Assembly: GCA_022801925.1 (NCBI GenBank)
Contig: JAAWTG010000010.1
Span: 1-64,000, forward strand
Origin: Clostridia bacterium
Lineage (GTDB): Bacteria; Bacillota; Clostridia; RUG12999
Direction of reading: 5' to 3'
Length of the DNA: 64,000 nucleotides
Shown here: one piece after another, positions 59,785 to 64,000 of the stretch
How positions within the stretch are numbered: the stretch's first letter is position 1
How the letters are laid out: each line of letters opens with the position of its first letter
Translations under genes and position numbers: made by a program
The notes under the pieces: generated by a model
The model's input: only the letters and a program-made list of their open reading frames with translations
Told to the model about the DNA's origin: nothing
The model's database searches: none

Positions 59785-61196
59785 GGCGTCACCTCAAACA
59801 TCATATTTTCAATATATTGGTCTGCAAAATAGGGATTATCTGTCAGCGTCAACGTTTCCGCCTGCGCGGCAATTTTTTCGGACAGCGACAGGCATTGCTT
59901 GCTTTGCAGTACCTCCGCCGCGCCAATGCCTGCGCCGTTGCCGATGGATACCGCTTTTTCTTCCAGCGCCGCCGGAATGAGCCCTGTTGCTACAGCGCTT
60001 TTGATGTTCAAAAAACTGCCGAATCCGCCGGCGATATAAAAAGCGTCGATATCTTCATAGCGTACCTCCGCCGCGTGCAGCAGCGTTTCCATTCCGGCAC
60101 GGACAGCGGATTTTGCGAGTTGAAATTTGCGCACGTCCTCCGGCGACAGATAGACGCTGCTTGCGCCGAAATAAAATGCGTTTTCCATATAGCCGCTTTC
60201 GTCAATCACACCAAGTTGCAGCAACGCCGCAACAGCGTCCACCAATCCTGTTCCGCAAATGCCGACCGGCAGCCGCGCGTCAATGGTAGTGAATGAAAGC
60301 GCGTTTTCTTTGACAAAAACCTGCCCAATGGCGCCCGACACCGCCGGCGTTCCGCAGGAAATCCCTGCGCCCTCAAAACAAGGCCCGGCTGCCGTGGAAC
60401 AGCAAAGCAGTTTTTCGCCATGTTTTAGTACCATTTCGCCGTTTGTTCCAATGTCAATCAGCAAGCCGGTTTTCTGTTCCATCATGCCGCTTGCCAGCGC
60501 TGCCGCCACCGTATCCGCGCCGACAAATGCCGAAATGCAGCGCATGAGATATGCATTTTCCCGCCATGCGCCAAACAGCGTTTCGGTAACATAGGGCGCG
60601 ACTGCCAAAGAGGACGGATTGGTTTTTGTCAGCAAATGCAGCATTGCCGTGTTGCCGCAAATGACGTATTTTTGGATAGGAAATCCCTCCGTCAGTTCGC
60701 GAATCGCTTCATGGACACGCCGGAAAAGTTTCTCTGCGCCGCCGGCAGCAAAGCAATCAATACGCGAAATAACGTCCGCGCCAAATTCGCTCTGTGTGTT
60801 GGGAACGCAAGCGGTTTTCACCAGTTCGCACGCCGGAAACCGATAAATATATCCTGCAATGGTGGTCGTGCCAATGTCAATTGCCGCGCCAAATCCTTCC
60901 TGCACCAGCGGATTTTTGGGAAAATGCCGCATTATACCGGCGGTTATCCCTTGAACATCGTGGACGGCGGTGGTATAATCAATAGTGGAATCCGAATCAA
61001 TCATTGTTTTGCAGGACAGAACCTCTCTGCCGTTCAAACGGATAGTACATTTGCCGCAAACGCCTCTCCCGCCGCAGGGTTTTGACTGAACGATACCCGC
61101 GTCGGAAAGCGCCTGCGCGGCAAGCACTTCTTGTTCATATTTTTGCGTGAAACATTGGTCTTTCGTTTGAATGGTTACTGTAAACAATTTGGGCAC
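59781..61196 (-). CDS. 2Fe-2S/ASKHA protein, reductive activator of corrinoid proteins (RACE/RACo-like, DUF4445)
   Basis: CGGRGVCGKCTIRLNG ferredoxin-like; GAAIDIGTTTIAGYIY; LLIDIGTNGEMVL; FYIAGGFGSFLNIKSA. Confidence 0.88.
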   Translation of the reverse strand: MPKLFTVTIQTKDQCFTQKYEQEVLAAQALSDAGIVQSKPCGGRGVCGKCTIRLNGREVLSCKTMIDSDSTIDYTTAVHDVQGITAGIMRHFPKNPLVQEGFGAAIDIGTTTIAGYIYRFPACELVKTACVPNTQSEFGADVISRIDCFAAGGAEKLFRRVHEAIRELTEGFPIQKYVICGNTAMLHLLTKTNPSSLAVAPYVTETLFGAWRENAYLMRCISAFVGADTVAAALASGMMEQKTGLLIDIGTNGEMVLKHGEKLLCCSTAAGPCFEGAGISCGTPAVSGAIGQVFVKENALSFTTIDARLPVGICGTGLVDAVAALLQLGVIDESGYMENAFYFGASSVYLSPEDVRKFQLAKSAVRAGMETLLHAAEVRYEDIDAFYIAGGFGSFLNIKSAVATGLIPAALEEKAVSIGNGAGIGAAEVLQSKQCLSLSEKIAAQAETLTLTDNPYFADQYIENMMFEVTP

Positions 61197-61345
61197 CTCG
61201 CAATCTTTCTTCTATCATACTAGATTTTTTGATATTTTTCAATTCTATTGCAAAAAGAATCAAATATTTTACAAAAAAGAATAACAAGTTTCTATCATTT
61301 AGCGATCAAAACGAATAAAATAAGACTTGAAAGGATGAACACGCT

Positions 61346-62476
61346 ATGCTTCACAAGCGTATGCAGCATTTTTCAGCGCTGCTCGGCATTGACATGAATC
61401 TTTTTGACATCCGGCTGAAAGAATTTTCGGCGTTCGGCAACACCTTTTGCAGCCGTTGTCCCCACCGCTGCGATTACAAAAACATGCATCTTTATGGCTG
61501 CTATGAATCGGTGCGCTGGGACAGCAAATATATTTACTATTGTCCCATGGACTTTATCTTTGTTGCCGTTCCGGTTGTTGATGAATTTGATATTTTAAGC
61601 AGCGGCGTGATTCTCGGTCCGATTCTGATGGGCGACCCTGAGGATTTTGAAGAGACGTATTCCCTGCCGCATATGGAAACCGCTAAGGTGAACGATTTGG
61701 CGGAAGTTGCTTCCGCTGTATTTTGTACCGTTTTGGAGGAAACCATGCCGGACGCAACCGCCGATTTTCTTAACACGATTTATCGGGAGCTGGAAATATT
61801 GCCGGAAAACGGCGATTATCCCATTGACCTTGAGAAAAAACTGCAATCTGCGATTGCTGGCGGCGATGGAAAAAATGCACGAGAATATCTAAACCGTCTT
61901 TTGGGTGAAATCTTTTTTCAGTCTAACGGCGATTTTAATGTGATTAAAGCGCGTGCGCTGGAGCTTTTGGTGCTGCTTTCACGTTCCGCGATTGAAGGCG
62001 GTGCGGATACTGCACAGATATTCAACCTGAATAATAACTATCTCAAAGAAATTGACCGGTTTGACAGTCTGGAAAAGCTGAGTCTTTGGCTGTCCAGCGT
62101 CATCAACCGTTTTGTCAGCTACGTTTTTGAATTCAGCGATGTCAAACATGCCGATACCATGCACAAAATCACAGCGTTTATCAAAAGCAACTATATGCAC
62201 AAAATTTCGCTGGGCGACATTGCGGAACATGTCTATATGAGCAAATCCTACATCAGCAAGATTTTCAACGAAGAAATGCATATGAGTATTTCTTCCTATA
62301 TCAGCAAAGTCCGCATTGACAAAAGCAAACATCTGCTTTTGGACGATTCTATGACAATTGCCGATATTGCGAGCTTGACCGGTTTTGAAGACCAAAGTTA
62401 TTTTACCAAACAGTTCAAAACCGCAACGGGTCTTTCTCCGAAAAAATTCAGGGAACGGCACACGGCGGTTACATAA
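61346..62476 (+). CDS. AraC-family regulator with PocR-like sensory domain
   Basis: CSRCPHRCDYKNMHLYGCYESVRWDSKYIYYCPMDF; C-terminal HTH_AraC. Confidence 0.82.
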   Translation: MLHKRMQHFSALLGIDMNLFDIRLKEFSAFGNTFCSRCPHRCDYKNMHLYGCYESVRWDSKYIYYCPMDFIFVAVPVVDEFDILSSGVILGPILMGDPEDFEETYSLPHMETAKVNDLAEVASAVFCTVLEETMPDATADFLNTIYRELEILPENGDYPIDLEKKLQSAIAGGDGKNAREYLNRLLGEIFFQSNGDFNVIKARALELLVLLSRSAIEGGADTAQIFNLNNNYLKEIDRFDSLEKLSLWLSSVINRFVSYVFEFSDVKHADTMHKITAFIKSNYMHKISLGDIAEHVYMSKSYISKIFNEEMHMSISSYISKVRIDKSKHLLLDDSMTIADIASLTGFEDQSYFTKQFKTATGLSPKKFRERHTAVT

Positions 62477-62495
62477 AAAAGCAAGGAGAACAGCC

Positions 62496-63140
62496 ATGAG
62501 TATTTTAAACGAAATCAGTACGCTGCTGCAAAAAGGCAGGGCGCCCAAAGTGAAAGAATTGGTGGAACAGGCGATTGCGGAAGGCATTGCGCCGCAGGAA
62601 ATTCTGGAGGAAGGACTGCTGAGCGGCATGTCTGTTATCGGCGAAAAGTTCAAAAAAAACGAGGTGTTTGTGCCGGAGGTGTTGATTGCCGCGCGGGCAA
62701 TGAACGCCGGTGTGGAAATCCTTCGTCCCCATTTGATTTCCGCGGGTGTGAAAAACAAAGGCTCCGTTGTGATTGGAACCGTCAAAGGCGACATGCATGA
62801 CATTGGCAAAAACATTGTGAAAATGATGTTGGAGGGAAAAGGGCTGGAAGTGATTGACCTTGGCGTTGACGTTCCGCCGGAACGATTCATTGAACAGGCA
62901 AAAGAGCACAATGTGAATATCATTTGTTGTTCCGCGCTGTTAACAACCACCATGAATGAAATGAAAACCGTTGTGGAAAAGGCAAAGGATGCCGGTATTC
63001 ACGAATCGGTCAAAATCATGATTGGCGGCGCGCCTGTGACGCAGCAATTCTGCGAAAGTATCGGCGCGGATTTCTATACGCCCGACGCCGCGACTTGTTC
63101 CGATGTCGCGCTGAAAATCTGCTGCGGCGAAATTGCGTAA
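62496..63140 (+). CDS. Methyltransferase cognate corrinoid protein (B12-binding)
   Basis: GDMHDIGKNIVKMMLEGKGLEVIDLGVDVPPE (DxHxxG), KIMIGGAPVTQQFCESIGAD. Confidence 0.92.
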   Translation: MSILNEISTLLQKGRAPKVKELVEQAIAEGIAPQEILEEGLLSGMSVIGEKFKKNEVFVPEVLIAARAMNAGVEILRPHLISAGVKNKGSVVIGTVKGDMHDIGKNIVKMMLEGKGLEVIDLGVDVPPERFIEQAKEHNVNIICCSALLTTTMNEMKTVVEKAKDAGIHESVKIMIGGAPVTQQFCESIGADFYTPDAATCSDVALKICCGEIA

Positions 63141-63154
63141 GGAGATTTATCGTG

Positions 63155-64000
63155 ATGAATATGAAACAATGGCTGGAAAATATCAAACAAACGCCCCGAA
63201 AAAACCCAATGCCCATTTTGTCGTTTCCAAGCGTCAGCCTGCTGGACGTGACCGTCAGGGAGTTGACGGACAGCAGCGAGCTTCAGGCAAACGGCATGAA
63301 ACGGATTGCGGACAGTAAAGAAACGCTTGCGTCTGTGAGCATGATGGATTTATCCGTAGAAGCGGAAGCCTTCGGCGCACAGGTGCGGTTTTCCGACGAC
63401 GAGGTGCCAACGGTTATCGGCGCGCTCGTCACATCACCCGAAGAAGCGGAGGCGCTGGCAGTGCCGGATATCAAAGCCGCAAGGTGCGGCAAATATATCA
63501 AAGCGGCGCAGACTGCTTGCACGCTCATTACAGACCGTCCTGTTTTCGCCGGCGTTATCGGCCCGTTTTCGCTTGCCGGACGGCTGATGGACGTCAGCGA
63601 AGCCATGATTTATTGCTATACCGAGCCGGAAATGGTACATAAGGTTTTGCAAAAAGCCACTGATTTTTTGATACAATATATCGGCGCATACAAAGAAAGC
63701 GGCGCGCACGGCGTTGTGATGGCGGAGCCGCTGACCGGTATGCTGTCGCCCGATTTGGCGAAAGAATTCTCTGAAGGTTATGTGCGGCAGATTGTGGAAG
63801 CGGTGCAAGAGGATGATTTTCTTGTGATTTACCACAACTGCGGCAACAATGTTTTGCTGATGATGGACTCCATTTTGTCCACCAAAGCCGCCGCCTATCA
63901 TTTTGGCAATGCCGTGTCTATGAAAGAGGTGCTTCTGAACGTGCCAAGCGATACGGTTGTGATGGGCAATGTTGACCCGGCGGGGCAAATCCGAAGCGGC
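63155..64000 (+). CDS. Uroporphyrinogen decarboxylase-family (MtaA/CmuA-like) corrinoid methyltransferase, truncated at window edge
   Basis: PVFAGVIGPFSLAGRLMDVSE, YHNCGNN, GNVDPAG; no stop before 64000. Confidence 0.85.
   Translation, partial: MNMKQWLENIKQTPRKNPMPILSFPSVSLLDVTVRELTDSSELQANGMKRIADSKETLASVSMMDLSVEAEAFGAQVRFSDDEVPTVIGALVTSPEEAEALAVPDIKAARCGKYIKAAQTACTLITDRPVFAGVIGPFSLAGRLMDVSEAMIYCYTEPEMVHKVLQKATDFLIQYIGAYKESGAHGVVMAEPLTGMLSPDLAKEFSEGYVRQIVEAVQEDDFLVIYHNCGNNVLLMMDSILSTKAAAYHFGNAVSMKEVLLNVPSDTVVMGNVDPAGQIRSG

Overview
A 64 kb low-to-mid GC window that looks like a Clostridia-type Firmicutes chromosome. I found no prophage, integrase, transposase, CRISPR array or rRNA. Housekeeping blocks: mnmG; copA-csoR; a noc-like ParB gene; infC-rpmI-rplT with an L20-type leader; ktrB-ktrA, a SpoU methyltransferase, dprA, topA and trmFO; folT behind what reads as a THF riboswitch; pyrG; a MarR regulator with two ABC exporters and an Smr protein; cls; tRNA-Pro(CGG). 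Surface and accessory blocks: a probable major SLH S-layer protein; a polysaccharide locus (YesN-type AraC regulator, orphan solute-binding protein, PL8 lyase, two large SLH proteins); a PfkB/KDG kinase; and, at the right edge, a corrinoid-dependent methyltransferase system truncated by the window. The observations that ordinary annotation does not explain are: (1) a dispersed intergenic repeat with covarying hairpins, two direct copies flanking mnmG, two tandem copies near 54.1-54.5 kb and a partial copy near 46 kb; (2) three double-HTH XRE regulators with near-identical divergent promoters, two of them next to a small DUF6809-like ORF, and one promoter carrying a perfect 19-bp palindrome; (3) a stand-alone ~230-nt transcription unit that resembles 6S RNA; (4) a THF riboswitch with a visible terminator/antiterminator; (5) a 23-nt non-coding tandem repeat. 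Everything was read by eye. No database searches or folding programs were run, so family names are recognition-level calls.
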